DNA of 64,000 bases from Acidovorax sp. SRB_14 (GTDB lineage Bacteria; Pseudomonadota; Gammaproteobacteria; Burkholderiales; Burkholderiaceae_C): NCBI RefSeq assembly GCF_012932145.1, contig NZ_MWOK01000011.1:62001-126000 (forward strand), read 5' to 3'. The translations under genes were made by a program, and so were the position numbers. Below the pieces are notes generated by a model that was given only the letters and a program-made list of their open reading frames with translations, had not been told where the DNA came from and made no database searches. Positions within the stretch are counted from its first letter, which is position 1, and every line of letters begins with the position of its first letter. This document shows positions 33,119 through 42,286 of the stretch, piece after piece.

Positions 33119-34099
33119 TTACTCAGGCTTGACGTTGGCAGCCTTCACCATTTCGTCGACGAGCGCCGTATCCTGCTTGATCGCCTCGGCAAACTCCTTG
33201 GGCGAGCCGGCCATCACGGTCATGCCCTTGGACGTCACCTGCTGCCTGGCAAAGGTCTCGTCGCGCAAGATTGCGGCAATGTCGGCGTTCAGCTTGCCGA
33301 CGATTTCGGGAGGCGTCCCCTTGGGCGCGAACAGGCCGTACCAGATGAACGACTTCAGGTAGGGGAAGCCCTGCTCCGCCGTTGTCTCCACTTCCGGGAA
33401 CTGGGGCAGCCGCTTGTTGCCCGCCACCGCCAGAGGACGCACGCGGGCCCCCTTGATCATCTCGCCCGAAACGCCGGCGCTGGCGACGCTCAGGTCCACC
33501 TCCTTCGAGGCCACGGCCATCATGACGGGAGCGATGCCCTTATAGGGAACGTGCAGAAGGTCGATGCCTTCGCGCTTGTTGAGGTACCCGAACACCAGCT
33601 GCGGCTGCGTGCCATTGCCATACGAACCGAAGGAGAGCTTCTGGCCTGCCTTGGCCGCGTCTACCAGTTCCTTGAGGTCCGCGAACGGAACAGTCGGATG
33701 CGCGAAGATCAGGTTGTCGCCCTTGACCATCTGGATCACCGGCTCGAAGCCCTTGTCGGGGTCGTAGGGCAAAGACTTGAATAGGTGCCGGTTGGACGTG
33801 AAGGTGGGATCTGTCGTCGCCAGAAGCGTGTAGCCATCAGCCGGCGCGCGGGCGACAAACTCCGAGCCTATGAAGGTCGCGGCGCCCGCCTTGTTCTCGA
33901 CGACAAAGGGCTGCCCCCACTTTTTCGACAACTCGCTGCCCAGTGCGCGCACTAACACGTCGATGCCACCACCCGGCGGAAAGGGAACGATGATCCGGAT
34001 CGGCTTGTTGCGATAGGGGGCCGTCCGCGCGTCCGCCACACCGGAAGCCGCCAGCGCTAGGGCGCAGAGAACGGCCTGGAAAGAGATTGCTTTTTTCAT
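33119..34099 (-). CDS. Bug/TctC-type solute-binding protein
   Basis: 326 residues from MKKAISFQAVLCALALAASGVADA. Nine extra codons upstream are not needed. Family marks: PIRIIVPFPPGGGIDVLVRALGSEL, FVVENKAGAATFIGSEFVA, FGSYGNGTQPQLVFGYLN, HVPYKGIAPVMMAVASKEVDL and WYGLFAPKGTPPEIVGKLNADI. It lies 23 bp after the FAH-fold gene, so the two share the promoter with GGTCNGACC operators at 35.08-35.18 kb. A second Bug protein for a related or identical substrate, but under regulator 2. Confidence 0.92.
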   Translation of the reverse strand: MKKAISFQAVLCALALAASGVADARTAPYRNKPIRIIVPFPPGGGIDVLVRALGSELSKKWGQPFVVENKAGAATFIGSEFVARAPADGYTLLATTDPTFTSNRHLFKSLPYDPDKGFEPVIQMVKGDNLIFAHPTVPFADLKELVDAAKAGQKLSFGSYGNGTQPQLVFGYLNKREGIDLLHVPYKGIAPVMMAVASKEVDLSVASAGVSGEMIKGARVRPLAVAGNKRLPQFPEVETTAEQGFPYLKSFIWYGLFAPKGTPPEIVGKLNADIAAILRDETFARQQVTSKGMTVMAGSPKEFAEAIKQDTALVDEMVKAANVKPE

Positions 34100-34122
34100 G
34101 TCGGACCTCGGCATGTAAAAGT

Positions 34123-35013
34123 TCAATACGGCCGCGGAGCCATCTGCTCGGCTTCGCGGACCGTCAACGTCATGCGGCCGACGCGTTCGATCTCGATCGT
34201 CACCTCATCGCCGGCGACGATCGGACCGACACCATCGGGGGTTCCCGTGGCGATCACGTCGCCCGGTTGCAGGGGCAACACCGACGAAACCAGTTCGATC
34301 AGCTCGGCAATCCCCACGATCAGGTCGCGCGTGTTGGCGTCCTGCCTCACCTCGCCGTTGACGCTCAGGCTGTTGCGCAGCGCACCGGCATCGCCCACCT
34401 CATCCTGCGTCACGAGCCAGGGTCCCATCGGCGTGAAGGACGCGAAGGACTTGCGCATTGAGCGCTCCTCCTCTCCCGTGCCAGGCTCGATGCGCATGGT
34501 CAGGTCCATGAGGCAGGTGTAGCCAAACACATGGTCGAGCGCTTGCGCGCGCGGGATGTTGCGCCCGCCGCGGCCAATGACGACGGCGAGCTCGGATTCA
34601 TGGTCGAACCGCCGCTGAGATCCACGCGGCAGCGTGATGCCCTCGGAGGGACCCACGACCGAAGCAGGCGCCTTCAGAAAAAAGCCCTGCTCGCGCGCGC
34701 TACGGCCCTTCTTGGATACGGCGCGATTACCGAGCTCGCCGATGTGCTTTTGGTAGTTCACGGGCGCCGCGAACACATGGGCGGGGGCCGGCACGGGTGC
34801 CAGGAGAGCGACGCTATCAAGAGTGATGCTCCCCCTGCCGGCGGCAACAATACTCTCGACCTGCAAACGAGTCTCGTTCCAGTGCTCGATTAGCCAGCGC
34901 ATCCGCTGGGCAGGAAGGGTGTCGAGGGCAGCGGGCACGCAGGCGGTGACGTCATGGACGCGGTCGCCCATCACGACGCCAATCCGATGGTCGTTGAAAG
35001 ATGCAAGTTTCAT
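34123..35013 (-). CDS. fumarylacetoacetate hydrolase family protein
   Basis: 296 residues from MKLASFNDHRIGVVMGDRVHDVT. A 34-residue longer frame includes the operator and is rejected. The FAH catalytic core is clear: FAAPVNYQKHIGE, FFLKAPASVVGPSEGITLPRGSQRRFDHESELAVVIGRGGRNI, with metal ligands in the E-x-E motif ESELAVV, then DLTMR, KSFASFTPMGPWLVT, and the C-terminal GDVIATGTPDGVGPIVAGD. Members hydrolyse or decarboxylate ring-cleavage products such as fumarylpyruvate or homoprotocatechuate derivatives. It faces the monooxygenase-dioxygenase operon across a two-operator promoter, which makes it the likely hydrolase for the dioxygenase product. Confidence 0.9.
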   Translation of the reverse strand: MKLASFNDHRIGVVMGDRVHDVTACVPAALDTLPAQRMRWLIEHWNETRLQVESIVAAGRGSITLDSVALLAPVPAPAHVFAAPVNYQKHIGELGNRAVSKKGRSAREQGFFLKAPASVVGPSEGITLPRGSQRRFDHESELAVVIGRGGRNIPRAQALDHVFGYTCLMDLTMRIEPGTGEEERSMRKSFASFTPMGPWLVTQDEVGDAGALRNSLSVNGEVRQDANTRDLIVGIAELIELVSSVLPLQPGDVIATGTPDGVGPIVAGDEVTIEIERVGRMTLTVREAEQMAPRPY

Positions 35014-35078
35014 GGTAGTGAGGTTTCGGTGAAGGTGGAGGCAAGCGCCCGGCGGACGTTCGTAAAAAAACCAGGAAA

Positions 35079-35093
35079 TATGGTCCGACCATA
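35079..35093. promoter_or_regulatory. GGTCNGACC operator, site 1 (FAH side)
   Basis: TATGGTCCGACCATA is a perfect 15-bp palindrome 66 bp upstream of the FAH gene start. It shares its core with sites at 35169-35183, 41306-41320, 45033-45047 and 45114-45128. Predicted target of the GntR regulator at 41340. Confidence 0.75.
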
Positions 35094-35168
35094 GTTTAAT
35101 CTTGTGGCATGTCATTGTCGACTGGTGTGGACATCTGGTATTGACGTCACACCTTGCGCTTCGGCATA

Positions 35169-35183
35169 ATTGGTCGGACCATA
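35169..35183. promoter_or_regulatory. GGTCNGACC operator, site 2 (monooxygenase side)
   Basis: ATTGGTCGGACCATA lies 10 bp before the monooxygenase ATG and 90 bp (centre to centre) from site 1. This location would block expression of the plus-strand operon. Confidence 0.75.
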
Positions 35184-35192
35184 AATCACTGA

Positions 35193-36839
35193 ATGGGTAA
35201 AGTGCAGAACAAAATTAGCGTGAAGACCGAAGTGCTGGTCGTGGGCGGAGGTCCAGTGGGGCTGGCGCTCGCCGGTGACTTGGGGTGGCGGGGCCGCCAG
35301 GCCCTGCTGGTAGAACAGGGTGACGGCTCCATCTTCCAGCCGAAGATGGACCTTGTGGGCATCCGCACAATGGAGTACTGCCGGCGCTGGAACATCGTGT
35401 CGGACGTGGAAGAAGCGCCCTACGACCGTGATTACCCGCAGGACAACGTGTATCTGACGGGGCTCAACGCCTACGAGCTGGGTCGGCAGAAGATGCCCTC
35501 CATGCGCGCAGATCGTCCGCCGCCGGAGAGTCCGCAGAAGCGTGAGCGCTGTCCGCAGAACATGTTCGATCCGGTGCTGCGCCGCTTCGCGCAGGCGCAG
35601 CCGACGGTGGACGTGCGCTACCGGCACGAGATGGTGTCGTTCATCGAGGACGCCGACGGCGTGACGACCACCATCCGCGACATCGCGGCCGACCGCACTT
35701 ATCAAGTCCGCTCGCGCTATATCGTGGGCTGCGACGGCGCCCACAGCGCGGTACGCGAAGCGCTCGGCATCGAGATGCGTGGCCGGGGTGTCCTTACCTA
35801 CACCACCAACGCGATTTTCCGTTGCCCGGACTTCAACCAGCTGCATGACAAGCAGCCTGGATACCGCTACATGTTCGTCGGGCCGGACGGCGTGTGGGCC
35901 ACCATCGTGGCCATCAACGGCAGGGACATGTGGCGCATGTCCATCATCGGCGGCCTCGAAAAACGTGCGCTCGAGGAAGAGGAGCTCACGCAGATCGCCT
36001 ACCAGCTGATGGGCAAGCCCTTTTTGCTGGAGATGATCAGCATCCTGCCCTGGGCGCGCGCCGAGCTTGTCGCCGACAGCTACGGCGCCGGCCGCGTGCT
36101 GATCTGTGGCGACGCCTGCCACCGGACCTCGCCCACCGGCGGCCTGGGGATGAACACCGGCATCGGCGACGCCGTGGACCTGAGCTGGAAGCTCGATGCA
36201 TTGCTGGGCGATTGGGGTGGCCCTCGACTGGTCGAGTCGTACACCAGCGAGCGCAAGCCAGTGGCGCATCGCATCACCACTTTCTCCACCGGCAACCTGC
36301 AGATCATGAAGGGCGCGCGCAGCGGCCCCGAGATCCACGAGGAAAGCGAAGCCGGTCGCGCGGCGCGGGAGCGCGTCGGCCAAGCGCTGAACGACGGGCT
36401 CAAGCGCGAGTGGCTCTCGATGAACATGCATCTGGGCAACCGTTATCTTGAATCGCCCGTGATCGCCTATGACGCTAGCGAGGACCGCGAGGCCGCGAAG
36501 GCGGAACTGGAGGACGCGATCCACTACCGGCCCAGCTCGCGCCCCGGTGCACGTGCTCCGCATGCATGGATGAAGGACGGCCGCTCCACCCTGGACTTAT
36601 TCGGTCGTAGCTTCGTTCTGCTGGACTTCGGCGGTGCCGACGATTTCTCCGGCCTGCAGCGCGCCGCAAAGGACGCTGGCATGGCTCTGGAGGTCGTTTC
36701 CATCGCCGAGCCGGAGATCGCCGCGCTGTACGAACGTGCGCTGGTCCTGGTCCGGCCGGACGGCCACGTGGCTTGGCGCGGCGACGCGCCCCCTGCCGAC
36801 GTGGCAGGGCTGATCGCCACGGTCTGCGGCAAGAAATGA
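35193..36839 (+). CDS. FAD-dependent aromatic monooxygenase (MhpA/PheA type)
   Basis: 548 residues. FAD_binding_3 hydroxylase marks are present: VLVVGGGPVGLALAGDL (dinucleotide fold, residues about 14-30), R/MD-x-VGIRTMEYCRRWNI, VGCDGAHSAVREALG, and the second FAD motif VLICGDACHRTSPTGGLGMNTGIGDAVDLSWKL. A C-terminal thioredoxin-like domain (DLFGRSFVLLDFGG; ALVLVRPDGHVAWRGDAPP) is typical of MhpA-like enzymes. It uses NAD(P)H and O2 to hydroxylate an aromatic ring. First gene of a tightly coupled operon with dioxygenase, flavoprotein and quinone reductase (each pair overlaps by ATGA). The operator overlaps its start region. Confidence 0.93.
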   Translation: MGKVQNKISVKTEVLVVGGGPVGLALAGDLGWRGRQALLVEQGDGSIFQPKMDLVGIRTMEYCRRWNIVSDVEEAPYDRDYPQDNVYLTGLNAYELGRQKMPSMRADRPPPESPQKRERCPQNMFDPVLRRFAQAQPTVDVRYRHEMVSFIEDADGVTTTIRDIAADRTYQVRSRYIVGCDGAHSAVREALGIEMRGRGVLTYTTNAIFRCPDFNQLHDKQPGYRYMFVGPDGVWATIVAINGRDMWRMSIIGGLEKRALEEEELTQIAYQLMGKPFLLEMISILPWARAELVADSYGAGRVLICGDACHRTSPTGGLGMNTGIGDAVDLSWKLDALLGDWGGPRLVESYTSERKPVAHRITTFSTGNLQIMKGARSGPEIHEESEAGRAARERVGQALNDGLKREWLSMNMHLGNRYLESPVIAYDASEDREAAKAELEDAIHYRPSSRPGARAPHAWMKDGRSTLDLFGRSFVLLDFGGADDFSGLQRAAKDAGMALEVVSIAEPEIAALYERALVLVRPDGHVAWRGDAPPADVAGLIATVCGKK

Positions 36840-37852
36840 ACCCGACAACCCCTGAGACAGACACTCCCATGGCCCCCTCGCAAGACACCCCACCGTTCGC
36901 CGCAGCCGGCTCGCTCCCTGAGCTGTACCAGATGCTCGACGAAGTGCAGATGAAGAACGGCTGGAACAAGCCCACGCCTTCGCTGTACCCCGAGCCCAAG
37001 CAGTGCTTCGTTCCCGCGCGCTGGCGCTACGAACACGCCCGCGCCGCCCTGCACAAGGCCGGTGACCTGGTCGACCCCAAGTGGGCGGAGCGCCGCAACC
37101 TGATCATGGCCAACCCGATCCCGGGCAACGACTATCCGACGGTGTCCACCCTGGTGGGCGCATACCAGATGGTCAAAGCCGGGGAGACGGCCCGCAGCCA
37201 CCGCCATTCACCCAACGCAATGCGCGTCGTGCTCGAGGCCGCGCCAGGCACCTACACCATCGTGGATGGGGTAAAGGTGCCCATGGCGCCGGGCGACGTG
37301 CTGCTCACGCCCAACGGTTGCTGGCACGGACACAGCAACGAGAGCAGCACCGAGTCTTACTGGATCGACTTTCTGGATGCGCCTCTCGTGCAGTTGCTGG
37401 GACCGATGTTCTTCGAGCAGCATCCAGACACGCTGGAGCGCGCCGATCGCGTCGATCTGGCATCACCAATGCGCTTCGCCTTCACTGACTATTACCCTCG
37501 GCTGCTGGCCGCGGCTGAGGTCCGCGCGGGCGTCCGCGCCCTGAAGCTGGGGCCGCCTGAGTTGCGTACCTTCGATCGCACGGTACTGCACCTGCAGCCC
37601 GGTACGCGCTGGGCGCGGCCGAGGTCCACCATCAACCGCATCTACTCTGTGATTCGGGGCCAAGGTCGCAGCGAATTCGCTGGCATACAGTTCGACTGGT
37701 CGGGCGGCGACATGATCGCCGTGCCGAGCTGGTACGAGCACCAGCTGGTGTGTGGTCAGGAGGCCGTGCTGCTCGAAGTCTCGGACGAACCACTGCTAAA
37801 GATGCTCGACTGGGTGCGCGAACAGACGCCCGCTGAAAAGGAAAACGCATGA
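36836..37852 (+). CDS. gentisate 1,2-dioxygenase-like cupin dioxygenase
   Basis: 338 residues, ATG at 36836 overlapping the monooxygenase stop (ATGA). An alternative start is 36869. Two cupin domains of the gentisate/1-hydroxy-2-naphthoate/salicylate dioxygenase family are present. The first carries the iron ligands in SHRHSPNAMRVVLE and PNGCWHGHSNES (two His plus a third His). The second has GGDMIAVPSWYEHQLVCG and RTFDRTVLHLQPGTRWARPR. The family cleaves the ring next to a carboxylate using Fe(II) and O2. Placed after a ring hydroxylase, it is the likely ring-cleaving step. Whether gentisate itself is the substrate is not certain. Confidence 0.88.
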   Translation: MNPTTPETDTPMAPSQDTPPFAAAGSLPELYQMLDEVQMKNGWNKPTPSLYPEPKQCFVPARWRYEHARAALHKAGDLVDPKWAERRNLIMANPIPGNDYPTVSTLVGAYQMVKAGETARSHRHSPNAMRVVLEAAPGTYTIVDGVKVPMAPGDVLLTPNGCWHGHSNESSTESYWIDFLDAPLVQLLGPMFFEQHPDTLERADRVDLASPMRFAFTDYYPRLLAAAEVRAGVRALKLGPPELRTFDRTVLHLQPGTRWARPRSTINRIYSVIRGQGRSEFAGIQFDWSGGDMIAVPSWYEHQLVCGQEAVLLEVSDEPLLKMLDWVREQTPAEKENA

Positions 37853-39255
37853 ACAACGACATCAATGCCACCCTCCCTGCGGTGGTCGACCTGATCGTCC
37901 TGGGTGGCGGCCTCGCGGGCCACAGCGCCGCGCTGGAGGCGGCCGCGGCCGGTAAGTCCGTGCTGCTGCTCGAAAAGACCGGCCAGTACGGCGGCAGCAC
38001 AGTGCTGAGCAGCGGCTCGTTCGCCTTTGCCGACACGGCCGCCCAGCGCGAGAAGGGGATCCAGGACACAGACGAACTGCTGCGCGCAGACATCGTGAAG
38101 GCGTCCGGCGGCCGTGTCGTTCCAGCGCTCGCCGACCTTTACGTGCAGGAACAGCGGGACGCCTATGAATGGTTGCGGCAGCACGGCGTCGAGTTTCACC
38201 CGATCGCCCTGAGTTCCAACCAGGGGGTGCCGCGCACGCACCCGACCGACCCGTGGCAGCTGATGCGTGCCCTTCATGCTCGCGTGCGGGCGAGCCGGAA
38301 CATCCAGTACGTGGACAACCTGTCAGCGAGCGAGTTGGTGATCGACGCCAGCGGCTCCATCACCGGCGTGGTTGCGGGCGATGGCCATCAGGTCGCAGCC
38401 CGCCTGGGCGTCGTGCTTGCCACCGGCGGCTTTTCGCGCGACCGCGAGCTGATCGACAAGTTTTGCCCGCGTCTGGCCAACGCGCTGGTGCTGGGCGGTG
38501 AAGGCAACACCGGCGACGGCCTGAAGATGGCCTGGAAGCTGGGCGCTGACCTTCTGGACATGCCCTTCATTACCGGCACTTTTGGTGTATCGCTGAACAA
38601 CTACCCGCGCACCGAGATCGACCCCGGTCAGGAAGCGCGGCTCACCTTGTCGATCTATAAGGGAGGCATCGCCGTCAACAAGTACGCCGAGCGCTTCGCC
38701 GACGAATCGATCTCCTACAAGGTGCTGGGAGAGATCTGCCTGACGCAACCCGACGGCGTCGGCTTTCAGATCTGGGACCAGAAAATCATGGACCAGTCGG
38801 CACCGCAGCCGACCTCCAACGACCTGGAAGACGCGTACCGCAAGGGCCTGGTGCACAAGGCGGACGACATCGCGTCGCTGGCGAAGCTGGTGGGGCTGGA
38901 TCCCGAGCGCCTGCAGCAGACCGTGGCGCGCTACAACAACGATGTGGCCGAGGGTCCAGACACCGCCTTCGGCCGCACGGGCCTGGGCCGCGGCTGGGGC
39001 AAACTCGTTGCAATCGACACCGCGCCCTTCTACATCTATCCGTGCTCCACGGGCGTCGTCGCGACTTACTGTGGTCTGAAAGTGGATGCCGACATGCGCG
39101 TCATCGACGTACGCGGCACCGCTATTCCGCACCTCTATGCCGCGGGCGAAATTGTCGGCGGATTCCACGGCTCCGGCTACATGAGCGGATCGTCGCTGAG
39201 CAAGTCGGTGATCTTCGGGCGCGCCGCCGCTCGCACAGCGCTGGAGACAGCATGA
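37849..39255 (+). CDS. FAD-binding flavoprotein, fumarate reductase/ketosteroid dehydrogenase type
   Basis: 468 residues. FAD_binding_2 fold: VDLIVLGGGLAGHSAALEAAAAGKSVLLLEKTGQYGGSTVLSSGSFAFA at the N-terminus, GVVLATGGFSRDRELI, LGGEGNTGDGLKMAWKLGADL, and the C-terminal active-site/FAD stretch HLYAAGEIVGGFHGSGYMSGSSLSKSVIFGR. Members reduce or oxidise C=C bonds (fumarate reductase, tricarballylate dehydrogenase, 3-ketosteroid 1-dehydrogenase). The start overlaps the dioxygenase stop (ATGA). In this operon it could reduce or oxidise the unsaturated ring-cleavage product. Electron partner unknown. Confidence 0.9.
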   Translation: MNNDINATLPAVVDLIVLGGGLAGHSAALEAAAAGKSVLLLEKTGQYGGSTVLSSGSFAFADTAAQREKGIQDTDELLRADIVKASGGRVVPALADLYVQEQRDAYEWLRQHGVEFHPIALSSNQGVPRTHPTDPWQLMRALHARVRASRNIQYVDNLSASELVIDASGSITGVVAGDGHQVAARLGVVLATGGFSRDRELIDKFCPRLANALVLGGEGNTGDGLKMAWKLGADLLDMPFITGTFGVSLNNYPRTEIDPGQEARLTLSIYKGGIAVNKYAERFADESISYKVLGEICLTQPDGVGFQIWDQKIMDQSAPQPTSNDLEDAYRKGLVHKADDIASLAKLVGLDPERLQQTVARYNNDVAEGPDTAFGRTGLGRGWGKLVAIDTAPFYIYPCSTGVVATYCGLKVDADMRVIDVRGTAIPHLYAAGEIVGGFHGSGYMSGSSLSKSVIFGRAAARTALETA

Positions 39256-39848
39256 AGCCAATGGTACTGCTGATCCTGGCGCATCCGGACAATCGCGGCT
39301 TCGGCGGTGCGCTTGCCGACGCCTACACGGCCGGGTTGCAGGCGCAAGGCTTCGAGGTCCAGATGCTGCACCTTCCCGCGCTGGAGTTTGAAGCCACGCC
39401 GGCCGGACGACCGCCCGAGTTGGAGCACGATCTGGTCCAGGCCCGCGACGCGATCCTGCGCGCCCGGCATCTCGTGCTGGTCTATCCCACTTGGTTCGGC
39501 GGCATGCCGGCGCGCCTGAAGGGTTTCTTCGAGCGCGCCTTCGGCAACGACTTCGCCTTCAAGTTCAAGCCTGGGTCGCTGCTACCGGAGTCTTATCTCG
39601 GCGGCCGGTCAGCGGACGTGCTGGTGACGATGGATACGCCGCCGTGGGCCTACCGCTGGCTGCTGGGTGCGCCGGGCCACAAGCAGGTGCGTCACGCCAT
39701 CCTGGGACCGTCCGGCATCAAGCCGGTCCGCATCATGTCCTTCGGCCCTCTGCGGTCCTCCAGCGACGAGCAGCGCAAACGCTGGCTGGCACAGGCGCGA
39801 GAGCGTGCTGGCGTGGTCGCGCGCAAGCTCACAGCGACCGCGACCTGA
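39252..39848 (+). CDS. NAD(P)H dehydrogenase (quinone)-like flavodoxin-fold protein
   Basis: 198 residues from MKPMVLLILAHPDNRGFGGALADAY, ATG overlapping the previous stop. Flavodoxin_2 marks: LILAHPD, the HLVLVYPTWFGGMPARLKGFFERAFGNDFAF segment (substrate/FMN-site PxWxGGxPAxLKGxxDR pattern), VLVTMDTPPWAYRW and HKQVRHAILGPSGIKPV. It belongs to the MdaB/NQO-like oxidoreductases, which reduce quinones by two electrons. Last gene of the operon, followed by a terminator at 39924. It may recycle quinones formed from hydroxylated aromatics or supply electrons to the upstream flavoprotein. Confidence 0.88.
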   Translation: MKPMVLLILAHPDNRGFGGALADAYTAGLQAQGFEVQMLHLPALEFEATPAGRPPELEHDLVQARDAILRARHLVLVYPTWFGGMPARLKGFFERAFGNDFAFKFKPGSLLPESYLGGRSADVLVTMDTPPWAYRWLLGAPGHKQVRHAILGPSGIKPVRIMSFGPLRSSSDEQRKRWLAQARERAGVVARKLTATAT

Positions 39849-39923
39849 GCTGCGTCCCGGCGCCAGGCGCCTGCCGGGCGGGACCGTGCGTCGGAACGTG
39901 GCTGCAAATGTTTCGGCGTAGCA

Positions 39924-39954
39924 GGCGGCACCGCGGGAGCACGCCGCCTTTTTT
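39924..39954 (+). terminator. rho-independent terminator of the monooxygenase operon
   Basis: GGCGGC (39924-39929) pairs with GCCGCC (39943-39948), followed by a run of six T. It lies 76 bp after the stop of the quinone reductase-like gene, the last gene of the plus-strand operon. Confidence 0.8.
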
Positions 39955-39986
39955 GTCGAGCGAAAGCTTCCGCGGCGTCCTGATCG

Positions 39987-40193
39987 TCAGCGTGGCAGCA
40001 GCGCTTCAGCAACTATTTCCCCCAACTCGGCCGCCAGTCGCTGGGCGACCCAGCAGACACTGGACGCGACCAGGCCTACGCCCGTGACCACGGCGGAACC
40101 GGGAAACTGCGCCAGCGCGATCAGTGCGGCCGACAACGCGATGCGCCCTACGTGGCCAGTCATCAGCAAGACGGCGGGGTATGTCTTCACCAT
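39987..40193 (-). CDS. small membrane protein, paralogue of 43708-43965
   Basis: 68 residues: MVKTYPAVLLMTGHVGRIALSAALIALAQFPG...VVTGVGLVASSVCWVAQRLAAELGEIVAEALLPR. Two hydrophobic segments and an amphipathic end. The ending EIVAEALLPR and spacing resemble the 85-residue protein at 43708 (ending LALVADTLLPQ), though similarity is weak. It lies downstream of nothing intact: the neighbouring flavoprotein copy (40304-41181) is decayed. Possibly the surviving half of a duplicated membrane protein-flavoprotein pair. ATG is preceded by AAGGAGAGTT. Function unknown. Confidence 0.5.
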   Translation of the reverse strand: MVKTYPAVLLMTGHVGRIALSAALIALAQFPGSAVVTGVGLVASSVCWVAQRLAAELGEIVAEALLPR

Positions 40194-40303
40194 AGAAACT
40201 CTCCTTGATTGACTTCAGCTGATGATGCGTACGCGACACCGATGCGTGTGACGCCGTCCACCCCGACGGAACATCACAATGACGCGCCACGCAGGCGCGC
40301 CAC

Positions 40304-41181
40304 TCAGGCGCGCGCCAGGATGGCTTCGCCCACGCGCAGGCCAGTAACGCTCACTTGACCAGACCGCCCACGTAGCCCGTCTTCTCACCGCCCTCGAGGC
40401 CGCCGGAGGCGCAGCCCGCCGCGTACAAGCCGGGAATCGGCTGCCCTTCGCGGGTTAGGATGCGGCCGTCCCCATCAATGGAGATACCGCTCATCGCGTA
40501 GGTGATGCCGGCAATGGCGGGAACGCGTATAACGGCGCCTTCTCGATCGGGTAGGCATCCAACTTCACCATGCTGCGTGCCGGCACCAGACTGGCGAGCG
40601 TGCCGGCTCGCTCGGCGTTGTTGTATGCATTCACCTGTGCGACGAGGCCGGCCGGGTAAATGCCGGCCATCCCAGCGAGCTCTTCCAACGAGGAAGCGCG
40701 GTGGACGGTGCCTCTGTTCTGCTCCAGCCGGGAATTCGGCGGCGGCATCTGGAACGTGCTTCGTTCCGCCCAGATCCGGTCATCCGCGATGGCATCCATT
40801 GGATCGGGTCGCTGAGCCATTTCGTTGGCGACGGTCGTGCCGCCCTGGCCTTCAACCGTAAAGCGCTTGCCGTCTGCCCCGACCAGTGCACCGGCCCCGA
40901 TGACGTAGTCCAGCCAGAAGCAGGGCCACAGCTTCTCGTTTTGCAGCGCGGCCTGGGACTGAACGTGGCCGTAGAACCCGCGCACGTCGCTGATGGCCGC
41001 GCCCACAGCCTGCGCCATCTTGAGGCCGTCACCCATGCCGGTCGCCGCATTGCGTTGCAGGATGCGCGAGGGATCCATGGTCACCGGCCCCTTGGTTAGC
41101 TCCGGATTGGAAGACGCCATTCGCAATCACGACAGACCCGGCGTCCATCAGGAAGCTGGTGCCGGCCGGCTTCTGGCCCAT
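40304..41181 (-). pseudogene. decayed FAD-binding flavoprotein, paralogue of 42287-43711
   Basis: The longest frame (40491-41126) reads RILQRNAATGMGDGLKMAQAVGAA, RGFYGHVQSQAALQNEKLWPCFWL, GADGKRFTVEGQGGTTVANEMA, closely matching the intact gene at 42287. The coherent sequence starts in another frame (AGSVVIANGVFQS, near 41120) and finishes in a third (ISIDGDGRILTREGQPIPGLYAAG, GGLEGGEKTGYVGGLVK). A last shift then gives SVTGLRVGEAILARA with stop at 40304. At least three frame changes, and the N-terminal FAD motif is absent. Confidence 0.85.
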
Positions 41182-41305
41182 GAAACCCGTGACCCTCTCA
41201 GTGACCGAGTGACGACGGGGCAGAGCCCTGTACGCGATGGTAAGGCCATGGGTCGGCCAACGACGCGCGGGCATCGCATCGTCTCCCCTGACGCGGCGCA
41301 ACGTT

Positions 41306-41320
41306 CTCGGTCTGACCAGA
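41306..41320. promoter_or_regulatory. GGTCNGACC operator at the regulator 2 gene
   Basis: CTCGGTCTGACCAGA holds the GGTCTGACC core 27 bp (centre) upstream of the ATG at 41340. It implies autoregulation of the GntR regulator. Confidence 0.65.
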
Positions 41321-41339
41321 TGACCGTTATCATCCCCCC

Positions 41340-42239
41340 ATGGCCTCTCTTCACAATCCTGTAGAACTTCAACGACGTCCGGCTGCGGTCTTCAAGCCGG
41401 TGCGCGAGAAACGTGCATTCGAGGAGGTAGCCGACCGCGTACGAGAAATGCTTGAGAACGGCGAGCTGCAGGTCGGCGACCGCCTGCCACCGGAGCGCGA
41501 ACTCTCCAAGCAGCTGGGCGTGAGTCGCGCCGCCTTGCGCGAGGCACTGCGCACCCTGGAGAACGGGGGCCTGCTCGAACTGCGGCCCGGCAAACTGGGC
41601 GGCGCGTTTGTCGCCGATGCGCGCCCCCTGGCGATCTCCGAGAACATGAGCGACCTGCTGCGGCAGGGCGGCATCTCGCTGGCACACCTCACCGAAGCCC
41701 GCGCCTGGATCGAGGAAGTCGTCGTCCGCGTCGCGTGCGAACGCGCCGAAGAAGCGGATTTCGCGGCGCTGGAGGAGAACGTCAGACTGGCCGAGAAACT
41801 GTTTTCAGAAGGCCAGATGATGGAAAAGCTCCATATCAACATCGAGTTCCACAACGTTCTGGCTGCGGCCAGCAAGAACCCGGTCTTGGTCATGATGACG
41901 CAGACGCTGGGCAACGTGATGCGCAGCTTCGCTAGGCGGCTCGGCGCGGAGACCACGCGCAGCGTCGTTCGCTCGCGTACCCGCTTCATCGAGCTGCTGC
42001 GCGCACGCAATGCGGACGCCGCCGTGAAGGAAATGCACGAGCACCTGCGTTCCATCCAGAAGGTGTACATGCAGTTCGCGCGGGCCCAGGGCATCTACCA
42101 GTTGGCGGTGCCGGCTGCGCCGTCGCTGGTCGCCAAGTCGATCCTGGAAGTGAACGAAGGCGAGGCTCGAAGCACCACCGCGCCTGCAGCGAAGACACCC
42201 GCGAAGAAGCTGGCCGCACCGCGCAAGCGGGTGGCCTGA
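41340..42239 (+). CDS. FadR-like GntR regulator with FCD domain (regulator 2)
   Basis: 299 residues. Winged helix: RAFEEVADRVREMLENGELQVGDRLPPERELSKQLGVSRAALREALRTLENGGLLELRPGKLGGAFV. FCD domain: LTEARAWIEEVVVRVACERA, LHINIEFHNVLAAASKNPVLVMMTQTL, with the FCD metal histidines HNV and MHEHL. A C-terminal Ala/Lys/Pro tail (KTPAKKLAAPRKRVA) is unusual and may add nonspecific DNA binding. It sits between the two divergent promoters that carry GGTCNGACC palindromes and has one of its own. It is the likely repressor of the whole 33-46 kb pathway. Effector is presumably a pathway carboxylate. Confidence 0.9.
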   Translation: MASLHNPVELQRRPAAVFKPVREKRAFEEVADRVREMLENGELQVGDRLPPERELSKQLGVSRAALREALRTLENGGLLELRPGKLGGAFVADARPLAISENMSDLLRQGGISLAHLTEARAWIEEVVVRVACERAEEADFAALEENVRLAEKLFSEGQMMEKLHINIEFHNVLAAASKNPVLVMMTQTLGNVMRSFARRLGAETTRSVVRSRTRFIELLRARNADAAVKEMHEHLRSIQKVYMQFARAQGIYQLAVPAAPSLVAKSILEVNEGEARSTTAPAAKTPAKKLAAPRKRVA

Positions 42240-42286
42240 TCCTTTCCCGAAGGGCTGGTCTTCCAACCGAAGGACCAGGAGTCCGC

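Noticed and set aside
35112-36563. 483-codon minus-strand frame opposite the monooxygenase
   Set aside because: His/Gly/Arg-rich shadow. The plus-strand protein has both FAD motifs.
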